A stretch of 64,000 nucleotides of DNA. Source: Rhodonellum psychrophilum GCM71 = DSM 17998 (lineage in GTDB: Bacteria > Bacteroidota > Bacteroidia > Cytophagales > Cyclobacteriaceae). The position numbers and the translations under genes were made by a program. Where the stretch lies: positions 1-64,000 of the forward strand of contig NZ_KB906689.1 of assembly GCF_000381545.1 (NCBI RefSeq), written 5' to 3'. The notes below the pieces were generated by a model, which did no database searches, had not been told where the DNA came from, and was given only the letters and a program-made list of their open reading frames with translations. Positions 1 through 8,210 of this stretch are shown here, one piece after another (within the stretch, counting starts at the first letter, position 1; each line of letters opens with the position of its first letter).

Positions 1-329
1 TGGTTTCAAGCCGGACTCCAAAAGGGAGTAACAAGTTGGCGCTGGCTTTAAGAAATGCTGCAAACACCATTGATAAAACCAAAGATGGGGTGTTGACAAG
101 GTTTTTCAAACGAGTGGCTTATCGCAAAGGAAGGGGAGCTGCCATTACCGCAACTGCCAGAAAGCTGGCAGTAATTATCTGGAACATGATTATAAAAGGA
201 GAAAGATACCAGCCCGGTAATTTAGACCAATACCAAAAAGAAATGAAGGATCGAATGATAGCATCAATTAAAAAAAAGATGCTATCACTGAATATGTCAG
301 CCGATGAGTTAAATGCTGCCCTATCATAA
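1..329 (+). CDS. IS110-family transposase, C-terminal part (cut by the window edge)
   Basis: The open frame runs in from the left edge (first whole codon at base 3) and stops with TAA at 327-329. The visible part of about 109 residues matches the C-terminal Transposase_20 region of IS110-type DEDD recombinases: a K-G-x-x-K-L-A-L-A-L-R-x-A-A-N segment, then F-K-R-V-A-Y-R-K-G-R-G-A-A and T-A-R-K-L-A-V-I-I-W-N. The N-terminal DEDD nuclease domain lies outside the window, so completeness cannot be judged. A TTG at 36 is not the start, because the frame stays open upstream with family-like residues. A repeat copy begins 8 bp after the stop codon. The family call is fairly sure; activity is unknown. 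Confidence 0.8.
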   Translation, partial: VSSRTPKGSNKLALALRNAANTIDKTKDGVLTRFFKRVAYRKGRGAAITATARKLAVIIWNMIIKGERYQPGNLDQYQKEMKDRMIASIKKKMLSLNMSADELNAALS

Positions 330-337
330 GTTAGATG

Positions 338-500
338 GAAATATGCATTAGATTTCCTAATGGGATTGAAAATTCAAGAATATCAGACTATTGGGAGAAT
401 AACGCATTTTACTGATATGGTGAGGTCGGAATTTCGAAACAACTGAAGATGATGAAGCAATTTCAGAATGGAAAAGAATTGGTATACATAACCAAGGTTA
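338..500 (-). repeat. Interspersed ~165-bp repeat, copy 1 (inverted relative to the other three)
   Basis: Read on the minus strand, this stretch aligns along its whole length with the repeats at 6526-6694, 7773-7945 and 7972-8140. Shared blocks include ATATGCA near one end, TTTCCTAATG, ATCAGACTATT, a GATGAAG block, and GAATTGGTA...GGTTAAAT at the other end. It starts 8 bp after the IS110 transposase stop codon. No open reading frame is apparent in it. Confidence 0.75.
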
Positions 501-508
501 AATAAAAC

Positions 509-558
509 CCACCAATTGGATCCCTATTCAAACAAAGGTCATTCGATTCAATTGGTGG
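509..558. terminator. Bidirectional hairpin between convergent genes
   Basis: Arms 509-522 and 545-558 pair over 14 positions with one G-T wobble (CCACCAATTG against CAATTGGTGG at the base), with a 22-nt loop. It lies between the IS110 transposase (plus) and the membrane-protein gene (minus), which converge. There is no long T tract, so function as a terminator is inferred from position and stem strength. Confidence 0.45.
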
Positions 559-571
559 ATTATTTGTTTCT

Positions 572-1063
572 TTAAATCCTACGTTTCAAATCCATCACCA
601 AATCCTTTTCTTCACCTTTCAGTTTGAGAGCACTGGCAACGCGATCCGGTGAAGGTTTTCCCAAGGAAATAAATACCAAAGTCACGGCAAAAGCAATGGT
701 AAAATTTGGGTTATTTAAAAAATACAATCCGGCAGCACTGATGAATCCGGTCAAAAAAAGAATCCAAAATCTGAACGAGACAGCCTCTGCATAAAGGGAG
801 AATTTTTTGTCCAATTCATGGCCTCCTTTGATTATTTTTTTGGTTGCCGAAGTGAAATGTACCAACTGAAATATCAGAAGCGCTATCACCAATCCAAAAG
901 TGAGGGAATTCCAATAAGACGCCAAATTAAAGCCTCCATAATCAATCGTTCCGTTTTTTGTATATAAATATGAAATCGCAAAAAAAGGAAGCGGAATGGC
1001 TATCTGAATCAACACATTCCGCTCCAATTTTCTGTAAATCTCCCTGATTACGGTATTTTCCAA
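572..1063 (-). CDS. Small integral membrane protein, unknown function
   Basis: This 163-aa protein has four hydrophobic segments (roughly residues 17-33, 51-69, 95-113 and 118-134), a charged stretch between the second and third, and a charged C-terminus rich in K, E and R. I recognise no enzyme motif or named family. The start is a TTG at 1063; the frame is closed upstream before any ATG, and no internal Met lies near the N-terminus, so TTG or another alternative codon must be used. It is 53 bp downstream of the reductase gene on the same strand and is probably co-transcribed with it. Function is unknown. Confidence 0.6.
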   Translation of the reverse strand: MENTVIREIYRKLERNVLIQIAIPLPFFAISYLYTKNGTIDYGGFNLASYWNSLTFGLVIALLIFQLVHFTSATKKIIKGGHELDKKFSLYAEAVSFRFWILFLTGFISAAGLYFLNNPNFTIAFAVTLVFISLGKPSPDRVASALKLKGEEKDLVMDLKRRI

Positions 1064-1116
1064 TGCTTGATGGTCTGAATCAAATACTTTTATTTAAACT
1101 GGGAATTTTTCCCAGT

Positions 1117-2223
1117 TTACTCAATAACGATTTTCACATCGCTTGAGATTGGTTTGGAGGAGCAGCAGAGGATATATCCTTCTGCAATCTCATTTTCACT
1201 TAATCCGGCATCTTCATTCATTTTAACCTGACCAGTGATCAGTTTTCCTCTGCACGCTGTGCACAATCCGCTTTGACAGCTGTAAGGCATATCTACGCCA
1301 ACGTCCAAACCCGCATCCAAAATGGTCTTCTCCGGCGAGACCTCAAAAATTCGACTTTTTCCTTCCAAAATGACCTCCACTTCGCGGGTCAGTTTGGAAA
1401 CCGAACCTTCTACGATCAAATTTTCCTTTGTTTTGGAGGCCGGCTCTATAAAGAAACTTTCCTTATGGATATCGGCATTATTCACTTCCATGGCCTCAAG
1501 TGTTGCCAAAGAAAGATCCATTAAACCTTGCGGGCCGCAGACATAATAGTTTGTTTTTTCGGCCTCGGGAAAGAAACCTGACTTAAGTTCCGAGATGATT
1601 TTTTCGGCATCCAACCTCCCCTTCAGTCCTGTCCATGATGCACCGGGTTGACTAAGGTTATGCACCACTTTCATTCTACCTGGGTATTTGTTTTGAAGTG
1701 TGTCCAATTCCTTTTTGAAAATGATCTGTTCTTCAGAACGACTGCAATAAATCAGGGAGATTTTTGATAAGGGTTCATTGACCAATACCGATTTTGCAAT
1801 CCCCATTATGGGTGTGATCCCACTGCCTCCAGTGATCATCACAAAGTGATTTTGGTTTTTGGAGTGGTATTCCGATGTGAAATTCCCAAGGGGTTTCATG
1901 ACCTCTATGGTTTTTCCGGGCCTGATTTGGTCGTTGAGATAATTTGAAACCAATCCACCTTTTACCCGCTTCACTGTGATTCCGGGATACGGATCGACAA
2001 ACGGAGAAGTACAAAGACTGTAGGAACGGCGAACTTCCTTTCCATTTATTTCCAAAACAACTGTTAAAAATTGTCCGGGCTTATATTCCAGGTAAGGATC
2101 AGGTTGGTCAAATAAAAGTGTAACCGTATCCGGAGTTTCCTTAATTACTTCCCTGACTTTTAGGGATAAATAATGGTCTCCTCTCGTGCTTTCCGCTTTT
2201 TTCTTCTTGAATAAATTAAACAT
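1117..2223 (-). CDS. Ferredoxin-type flavin reductase (FAD / NAD(P) / 2Fe-2S)
   Basis: This 368-aa protein has the layout of PaaE/Hmp-like oxidoreductases. An FAD-binding barrel carries R-R-S-Y-S-L-C at about residues 65-71. A Rossmann-like NAD(P) domain carries G-G-S-G-I-T-P at about 132-138 and a C-G-P-Q-G-L motif near 230. A C-terminal plant-type ferredoxin domain has cysteines spaced C-x4-C-x2-C in Y-S-C-Q-S-G-L-C-T-A-C, with the fourth cysteine in the C-terminal I-L-C-C. It should pass electrons from NAD(P)H through FAD and the iron-sulfur cluster to an oxygenase or other acceptor. No oxygenase subunits are adjacent, so it is not a phenylacetate operon; the partner is unknown. The cytosolic location is inferred from the absence of a signal peptide. 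Confidence 0.85.
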   Translation of the reverse strand: MFNLFKKKKAESTRGDHYLSLKVREVIKETPDTVTLLFDQPDPYLEYKPGQFLTVVLEINGKEVRRSYSLCTSPFVDPYPGITVKRVKGGLVSNYLNDQIRPGKTIEVMKPLGNFTSEYHSKNQNHFVMITGGSGITPIMGIAKSVLVNEPLSKISLIYCSRSEEQIIFKKELDTLQNKYPGRMKVVHNLSQPGASWTGLKGRLDAEKIISELKSGFFPEAEKTNYYVCGPQGLMDLSLATLEAMEVNNADIHKESFFIEPASKTKENLIVEGSVSKLTREVEVILEGKSRIFEVSPEKTILDAGLDVGVDMPYSCQSGLCTACRGKLITGQVKMNEDAGLSENEIAEGYILCCSSKPISSDVKIVIE

Positions 2224-2462
2224 TCTCTCTTATTCTATTTATTTATGCCGTTACCAAACGCAAAATTAATGCAGGAATATTGATTTGTAAGCTTTCCTTG
2301 GGATTAATATGCTTTTTGATAACCATTTATATCTTAGTCTGGTTTGGTTCACTTGAAGATTAATTGCGTTTATTGAGAGAAATGCAGATTTAATTGGAAT
2401 TGGTGGACTTAAAGTCGCTCCTAAAAATTAACTTTGGGATATCAATCACAAACCAAGACATC

Positions 2463-3806
2463 ATGAATTTGAATCCCCTTACCGCAATCTCTCCTGTAGA
2501 TGGAAGATATGGAAGCAAAACAGCACCGTTAAGCGCTTATTTTTCAGAATTTGCCTTAATCAAATACCGGGTACATGTTGAGGTGGAATATTTCATTGCA
2601 TTGTGTGAGCTTCCACTCCCACAGCTGAAGTCCCTGGATCAGTCTTTTTTTCCTATTTTAAGAGATTTGGTGAAAAATTTCAATTTGGAGGATGCACAAA
2701 ACATCAAGGATACAGAAAGAATCACCAACCATGATGTAAAAGCCGTTGAATATTTCTTGAAATCCAATTTCGACAAATTACGTTTAGGGGAATTCAAGGA
2801 ATTTATCCATTTTGGATTGACGTCACAGGACATCAACAATACTGCAACGCCCTTGATGTTGAAAGAAGGCTTGAATTCCGTGATTTACCCTGCGCTAGAG
2901 ACAGTCATCTCCCAACTGAAAGCAAGGGTTGAGGAATGGAGAGAAATTCCAATGTTGGCCAAAACCCATGGTCAGCCGGCCTCCCCGACACGCTTGGGAA
3001 AAGAATTTCAAGTCTTCGTGGTTCGTTTGGAAAGACAATTGGATTTATTGGCCCAAGTGCCGTATTCGGCCAAATTTGGAGGGGCGACAGGCAATATGAA
3101 TGCGCACCACGTTGCATTTCCTGAAATTGGCTGGAATGATTTTGCAAACTGTTTTGTGAATGAATGTTTGGGATTGGACAGAAGCTACCCAACCACCCAA
3201 ATCGAACATTATGATAACTTAGCGGCCACATTTGATGGTTTGAAAAGAATCAACACAATCCTATTGGACCTTTCCAAAGACGTGTGGCAGTATGTATCCA
3301 TGAATTATTTCAAGCAAAAAATCAAAGCTGGCGAAATAGGATCATCTGCAATGCCTCACAAAGTGAACCCCATCGACTTTGAAAATGCAGAAGGGAATTT
3401 GGGTATCGCCAACGCACTATTGGAGCACCTCTCCGCAAAACTCCCGATCAGCCGGCTGCAAAGGGATCTTACCGACAGCACCGTTTTACGGGTGATTGGA
3501 GTTCCACTTGGTCATATGCTGATTGCTTTGGAATCGTTGACAAAGGGTTTTGGCAAACTTGAACTCAACGAGAAAGCCATAATGGATGATTTGGAGGACA
3601 ATTGGGCTGTGGTGGCTGAAGCCATACAGACAATTTTGAGAAGAGAAGGTTTTCCTAAACCTTATGAAGCCTTAAAAGACCTGACCAGAACGAATGAAAA
3701 AATCACTGAAATTTCAATAAAAGACTTTATAGATCAATTGGATGTTTCTGATAAAGTCAAATTAGAACTCAAAAAAATCAGCCCATATAATTTTACGGGC
3801 ATTTAA
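2463..3806 (+). CDS. purB: Adenylosuccinate lyase
   Basis: PurB catalyses two beta-eliminations in purine synthesis: SAICAR to AICAR, and adenylosuccinate to AMP, each releasing fumarate. The protein carries the fumarase/aspartase signature S-S-A-M-P-H-K-V-N-P-I on the flexible catalytic loop, T-S-Q-D-I-N-N-T in the substrate site and K-T-H-G-Q-P-A-S. The start is set at the ATG at 2463 (447 aa), giving the family-typical N-terminus N-P-L-T-A-I-S-P-V-D-G-R-Y; the frame extends upstream to a TTG at 2394, but that would add 23 non-conserved residues. It stands alone, with a strong hairpin after it. Confidence 0.95.
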   Translation: MNLNPLTAISPVDGRYGSKTAPLSAYFSEFALIKYRVHVEVEYFIALCELPLPQLKSLDQSFFPILRDLVKNFNLEDAQNIKDTERITNHDVKAVEYFLKSNFDKLRLGEFKEFIHFGLTSQDINNTATPLMLKEGLNSVIYPALETVISQLKARVEEWREIPMLAKTHGQPASPTRLGKEFQVFVVRLERQLDLLAQVPYSAKFGGATGNMNAHHVAFPEIGWNDFANCFVNECLGLDRSYPTTQIEHYDNLAATFDGLKRINTILLDLSKDVWQYVSMNYFKQKIKAGEIGSSAMPHKVNPIDFENAEGNLGIANALLEHLSAKLPISRLQRDLTDSTVLRVIGVPLGHMLIALESLTKGFGKLELNEKAIMDDLEDNWAVVAEAIQTILRREGFPKPYEALKDLTRTNEKITEISIKDFIDQLDVSDKVKLELKKISPYNFTGI

Positions 3807-3856
3807 CTTTTTTAATTAACTGATTATCAATTGTTCGTGAATTTTCTTTTAAATAT

Positions 3857-3896
3857 ATTGGTCAATGGAAGAGTTTAAAAAATTCCATTGACCAAT
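3857..3896 (+). terminator. Hairpin after purB
   Basis: Perfect 14-bp arms at 3857-3870 and 3883-3896 (TTGGTCAATGGAA against TTCCATTGACCAA, plus one A-T pair) enclose a 12-nt A-rich loop. It lies 50 bp after the purB stop and 105 bp before sulP. The sequence that follows is A-rich rather than T-rich, so it may be a mRNA 3' end or a protection hairpin. Confidence 0.5.
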
Positions 3897-4000
3897 TAAA
3901 TAATAATTTTAATTCAGGATTTTATTATTTTGGAAATCAATCCTTCATAGAAGGGATAATTTGTTTGAAAATTTAATTAAAATCCTAGCTGAAACATTGT

Positions 4001-5563
4001 ATGAATAAAACCAAAAACATCTTTTCGCATCTTGGTTCTGACCTTCCTGCCGGATTGGTTGTTTTTCTGGTGGCATTACCTCTTTGCCTGGGAATAGCGC
4101 TCTCATCTGGCGCGCCACTTTTTTCCGGGATTATCGCAGGTATTGTCGGGGGAATTGTCGTCGGATCCCTTTCTGGCTCCCACACATCCGTTTCGGGTCC
4201 TGCAGCGGGGCTGACGGTGATCGTTTTGAATGCAATTACAGAGCTTCAGGTTTTCAATCTGTTTTTGACTGCATTGGTTTTGGCAGGTGTTTTTCAAATT
4301 ATCCTGGGCGTGCTTAAAGCCGGGATAATAGGATATTACTTCCCGACTTCTGTGATCAAAGGGATGTTGGCAGGTATAGGCATAATCCTGATTATCAAAC
4401 AAATACCTTATGCATTTGGAGTAAATGAATCCGATGATCTCAGCAATTATATTCCTTTTGTGAATGATTGGAATGCTGTTTTGGATTTAAAAAACCTATT
4501 CAATGTATTGGACCTAGGGGCGATAATAATCACAACCCTATCGTTGCTTATTTTAATTTTATGGGAAAAACCATTTGTAAAAAGAAGCCCAATATTAAAA
4601 ATAATTCCAGGGCCTCTTTTGGTGGTTTTTTTAGGCATTGGACTCAATAAATTCTTTAAATTTTTTATTCCCGATCTTTATTTGGATTTTGAAGACAAAG
4701 TGGTGCTGCCACAAGTGCAGTCATTTGAAGGCTTTTTTGGACTTTTCACCTTTCCTGACTTTTCTGGATTGATGAATGGAGATGTTTGGTTGATTGCCTT
4801 TACCATGGCCATAATTGCAAGTTTGGAAACGCTCTTGAGTTTGGAAGCTGCGGACAAAATCGATCCATTAAAAAGAGTGTCCCCACCCAACCGCGAACTA
4901 TTGGCCCAAGGTACCGGAAACATCATCAATGGACTGATTGGAGGGTTACCTGTTACCGCCGTCATCGTCAGAAGTTCTGCCAATGTCACCTCAGGAGCAA
5001 GAACCAGAATGTCTGCAATATTCCATGGGTTTCTTTTACTCGCCAGTGTGTTGTTGATTCCTAGTTTGCTAAACTTGATTCCACTGGCTTGTTTGGCGGC
5101 AATCCTGCTTATGGTGGGTTACAAATTGGCGAAAGTATCTTTATTTACCACGCAGGCAAAATTGGGATGGGATCAGTTTCTTCCCTTTATCATCACCATC
5201 GTCGGTATCGTGGTTTTCGACCTTCTGATCGGCATTGGCCTTGGAATGGGCGTGGCAATCGTTTATATTCTGTTGAGAAACTTTCAAAATTCCCATTTTC
5301 TGGAAGAGAAGGTTTCAGGGAATTCAAATACCATCCATATTGTATTGTCTGAAGAAGTCAGTTTTTTAAACAAAGGTGCACTTATTCAGACTCTTGAAGA
5401 TATTCCAGAAGGAAAGCATGTAATTATCGATGGTTCCAATTCAAAAATCATCGATTACGATGTTTTGGAAGTCATTGAGAATTTCAAGATTGCCGCCAAA
5501 AATAAAAATATCGAAGTGGATACCATCGGCATTCGTTCGGTGAAAATCGGAGGTTTACACTAA
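4001..5563 (+). CDS. SulP-family inorganic anion transporter with STAS domain
   Basis: This 520-aa protein has an N-terminal membrane domain of about 11-12 hydrophobic segments covering residues 15-415. It begins with the family-typical L-P-A-G-L-V-V-F-L-V-A-L-P-L-C-L-G-I-A, followed by G-S-H-T-S-V-S-G-P-A-A-G. A short cytosolic STAS-like C-terminal domain follows (about 440-520). SLC26/SulP proteins carry sulfate, bicarbonate or other anions across the inner membrane; the substrate cannot be read from the sequence, and no sulfate-assimilation or carbonic anhydrase gene is adjacent. The gene overlaps the convergent ctlX by 9 bp at the 3' end. Confidence 0.88.
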   Translation: MNKTKNIFSHLGSDLPAGLVVFLVALPLCLGIALSSGAPLFSGIIAGIVGGIVVGSLSGSHTSVSGPAAGLTVIVLNAITELQVFNLFLTALVLAGVFQIILGVLKAGIIGYYFPTSVIKGMLAGIGIILIIKQIPYAFGVNESDDLSNYIPFVNDWNAVLDLKNLFNVLDLGAIIITTLSLLILILWEKPFVKRSPILKIIPGPLLVVFLGIGLNKFFKFFIPDLYLDFEDKVVLPQVQSFEGFFGLFTFPDFSGLMNGDVWLIAFTMAIIASLETLLSLEAADKIDPLKRVSPPNRELLAQGTGNIINGLIGGLPVTAVIVRSSANVTSGARTRMSAIFHGFLLLASVLLIPSLLNLIPLACLAAILLMVGYKLAKVSLFTTQAKLGWDQFLPFIITIVGIVVFDLLIGIGLGMGVAIVYILLRNFQNSHFLEEKVSGNSNTIHIVLSEEVSFLNKGALIQTLEDIPEGKHVIIDGSNSKIIDYDVLEVIENFKIAAKNKNIEVDTIGIRSVKIGGLH

Positions 5564-6490
5564 TGGCAAGAAAATTTCTGCCAGCATACACCTGACACTT
5601 CCCCCACCAATCTTCTCGATGGTGGGGATTTTAATGGGTACAATGGTCGTAAATTTTTCTATTGTCTGTATTTGCGCAGCATTTAAGGATTGAAAAGCAG
5701 CATGGGACATCACTGTGAATTTTTCGCCTTGGCCATTCTGCAGTTCCAACATATTCCCAGCAAAGTTAAATTTCTGCTTGACTGAAATGGGGATGATCTT
5801 TTTACCGCTTTTTTCCAGACTTTTTTGAAGGGCTAGTCTCTCCGAAGTTTTAGGAATACTTTCCAGACATACCACAGCCAAATCAGTCCCCACATGCATC
5901 ATTACATTGGTGTGATAGATTGGTGATACAACACCCTCAATGGTTTGGGAAGCATCAAAATCCAAAATGGTAAACCCAAGAAGTCTTCCAAAATAATCCA
6001 GAGGCACTTCATGTGTCCTAACCGACCTACAGGCATATGCAATACAATTGGCTCTATCCAAAACGAGACTGCCCGTTCCCTCCAAAAACTGCCCGTCTTG
6101 TTCAAAAAAACTCAAGTCAACGATTTCCTTGATTTTAAAACCCTTCATCATCAGGATTTCCATCAAGTCATTTCTCCGCTCCAATCTCCTATTGGGTGAG
6201 AACATGGGGTAGAAAACCACCTTTCCATCAGAATGGGTACTGAACCAATTGTTGGGGAAAATAGCGTCAGTTTTTCTGGGTTCAGGAGTATCGTCAACTA
6301 CGATGACATTCATTCCTTTAGCCGTTAAGCTGGAAACAAATGCATCAAACTCTTCCAAAGCCAATTGATTGATTTCATCTGCAGTACGATCATCCCATTT
6401 TTGGTAAAAATTGTTTTCTGCAGTTTCTGGATTGAATCCAAAATTTGCAGGACGGATCATCAAGACAGTTGAGGAGGTTTGAGCAATCAT
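5555..6490 (-). CDS. ctlX: Citrulline-utilisation hydrolase, CtlX type (arginine deiminase superfamily)
   Basis: This 311-aa protein belongs to the guanidino-group modifying enzymes. Active-site signatures visible in order are F-P-N-N-W-F-S-T-H, E-G-T-G-S, Y-H-T-N-V-M-M with the catalytic His, and a C-terminal G-G-G-S-V-R-C-M-L-A-E carrying the catalytic Cys. CtlX-type members act in citrulline or arginine catabolism in Bacteroidetes, and related proteins are annotated as arginine deiminase-related. The start is an ATG at 6488-6490. No arginine-pathway partner is adjacent, so the exact substrate is inferred from family resemblance. Confidence 0.8.
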   Translation of the reverse strand: MIAQTSSTVLMIRPANFGFNPETAENNFYQKWDDRTADEINQLALEEFDAFVSSLTAKGMNVIVVDDTPEPRKTDAIFPNNWFSTHSDGKVVFYPMFSPNRRLERRNDLMEILMMKGFKIKEIVDLSFFEQDGQFLEGTGSLVLDRANCIAYACRSVRTHEVPLDYFGRLLGFTILDFDASQTIEGVVSPIYHTNVMMHVGTDLAVVCLESIPKTSERLALQKSLEKSGKKIIPISVKQKFNFAGNMLELQNGQGEKFTVMSHAAFQSLNAAQIQTIEKFTTIVPIKIPTIEKIGGGSVRCMLAEIFLPLV

Positions 6491-6525
6491 AAAACGGAAT
6501 CAAATTGTGGCCGATGCTCAAATTT

Positions 6526-6694
6526 AACCCGTTTTATGCATTACCAATTCAATTCTAGCCTAAAAATTCTTCTTCATCAGTCTTTGTTTACTATTTCTGA
6601 CATTACCGTATTGGTACTCCCTCTTTTTCTCCAAATAGTCTGATTTTCATGCAGGTTCAACCTCATTAGGAAACGCAGTGCATATTTCGGGTTT
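6526..6694 (+). repeat. Interspersed ~165-bp repeat, copy 2
   Basis: This 169-bp copy begins AACCCGTTTTATGCATTA and ends GTGCATATTTCGGGTTT, ends that are near-inverted repeats of each other. It fills the gap between ctlX and the downstream minus-strand gene, ending 2 bp before that gene's stop codon. It has the same length and closely matching ends as copy 4. Confidence 0.8.
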
Positions 6695-6696
6695 GA

Positions 6697-7611
6697 CTAT
6701 TTTTTATCATATCGATAAAGTACCGGCGCTATTCCAAAACTTTTTTCGCTCAAGGTGAAATAGCTGTTTCCTGATGGATGAAACCCTATCGCCTCTCCCT
6801 GGGGCTCGGTCTTGTATGGCAATATCAATGGCTTTCGGCCCAATGCCTCAGGGATACTTTCCCCATTCTTTCTTTCCCAATAAAAAACGGTAAAGTAATT
6901 TTTAATCAAAATCTGACTTCCATCGGCTGAAATATCGCCTGCCACGGCCATGGTGAAGGGCAATTCCATGACTTTTTCCAAAACATATTGTTCTTTTTCA
7001 AATGCTTTTTTTGGAGCTCGGTAAAGTGTATTTGTACTGTCTCTTTTAGAAACAATGAAAAAATCACCGCTTCTGGGATCTACCATCAGGGTTTCTGCGT
7101 CTTTTGGCCCGTCAGGGTACGTCAGGGTTAGGGTTTCCGGCTTTATTTCCATTCTCAATTGCACGTTTTTCGGTTCAGGAAACCTGAAAATCTTGATGTT
7201 TTTGTGTACGCCGTTATTGTCTCCGATCTCTCCGACATAGACATAAGAAAGTTTTTTATCAGGTCCAGGGCCAACAGCAATGTCTTCCCAGTCTCTATTT
7301 TTGACACCTTTCAATTTGATAATCCCTCTGTCCTTGCCCAGTGTATCGGTCAAATAAACATAAGGTTCATGTCCACTATCGTTATGGGTATAGACAATTC
7401 CCTTATGGGATCTTGAAAAAGCCAATCCACTTGCCTCGTTAATCTTTTTATTGGCCAATTGACCAATAGCTTTTGGTCCTGAAAAAACTTCATCCTGATA
7501 ATGCGGGATAATGGGTAAATTTTTGGATTGCGGGATTTTTTCCGAAACCAAATAAGGAACTGTCGCCAGAACAAAAATCACCTTTATCAAATAGTATTTC
7601 ATAAAATTCAT
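6697..7611 (-). CDS. Secreted beta-propeller-like protein, unknown function
   Basis: This 304-aa protein has an N-terminal hydrophobic signal segment (residues 5-22). The rest is rich in beta-strand-type repeats, with motifs such as E-A-S-G-L-A-F-S, Y-T-H-N-D-S-G, D-W-E-D-I-A-V-G-P, Y-V-G-E-I-G-D-N and G-D-I-S-A-D-G, spaced like blades of a propeller. Similar proteins in Bacteroidetes are usually annotated only as PE-PGRS-like or hypothetical. The acidic loops suggest calcium binding or a phytase-like fold, but no catalytic motif is certain. It sits alone between repeat copies 2 and 3. Confidence 0.65.
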   Translation of the reverse strand: MNFMKYYLIKVIFVLATVPYLVSEKIPQSKNLPIIPHYQDEVFSGPKAIGQLANKKINEASGLAFSRSHKGIVYTHNDSGHEPYVYLTDTLGKDRGIIKLKGVKNRDWEDIAVGPGPDKKLSYVYVGEIGDNNGVHKNIKIFRFPEPKNVQLRMEIKPETLTLTYPDGPKDAETLMVDPRSGDFFIVSKRDSTNTLYRAPKKAFEKEQYVLEKVMELPFTMAVAGDISADGSQILIKNYFTVFYWERKNGESIPEALGRKPLILPYKTEPQGEAIGFHPSGNSYFTLSEKSFGIAPVLYRYDKK

Positions 7612-7772
7612 ATTTCACTATCCATACAATATGCTTTCCAATTTTGGGGCTTTAACGTTAAGAAAGTTTAAAATATTCATTTGGCCAATCTTCCGAGAAA
7701 AGGATGCAGACCATCAGGATGCGATGATTCAAATCCATTCAACCCTCTTCTTTCAAGTAATATTCGCTGTTG

Positions 7773-7945
7773 AAACCGTTATTTGCATTATCAATTCTAC
7801 CCTAGCCTGAAATCACCTAATTATCAGTTGGATGTTCCCTGTTTTTGATCTGACCCTATTGAACCATACATTACTTCCCAAATAGACTGATTTTCTTGCC
7901 TTTACAACCCCATCAACAAGCCTCAAAATGCAAGTGGGTCCGGGG
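7773..7945 (+). repeat. Interspersed ~165-bp repeat, copy 3 (degenerate)
   Basis: This copy aligns with copies 2 and 4 through AACCGTTATTTGCATTA at the start, a CCTAGCCTGAAAT block, CAAATAGACTGATTTTCTTGC in the middle and a GGGTCCGGGG end. It is the most diverged of the four and lies 27 bp before copy 4 in the same orientation. Confidence 0.65.
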
Positions 7946-7971
7946 AACTGGAAAAGCTGGATGTATACTTC

Positions 7972-8140
7972 AACCCGTTTTATGCATTACGAACTCAATT
8001 CAATAGTATATTTAACTGATGTTCAATTAGTTGTTTATTCTTTTTGACTTCATCCTATTGGTGTCAGGAATTAGTCTGATAACAGTCTGATTTTCTTGCA
8101 GTTTCGATCTCATGTGAAAACCTAATGCATATTTCGGGTT
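7972..8140 (+). repeat. Interspersed ~165-bp repeat, copy 4
   Basis: This 169-bp copy begins AACCCGTTTTATGCATTA and ends TAATGCATATTTCGGGTT; the two 18-bp ends are inverted repeats except for a central AAA/TTT triplet. Together with copy 3 it occupies most of the 549-bp gap between 7612 and 8160. No coding sequence is visible in that gap. Confidence 0.8.
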
Positions 8141-8160
8141 CAATCAAGATCCCAAAAGGA

Positions 8161-8190
8161 TAAAAAAAAAGCGGTCCAAATTGGACCGCT
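8161..8190 (-). terminator. Rho-independent terminator of clpC
   Basis: A perfect inverted repeat, AGCGGTCCAA against TTGGACCGCT (8170-8179 and 8181-8190), is followed on the minus strand by a run of nine T. It starts 21 bp after the clpC stop codon. Confidence 0.85.
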
Positions 8191-8210
8191 CCTTCAATAA
8201 AATTCTAAAT

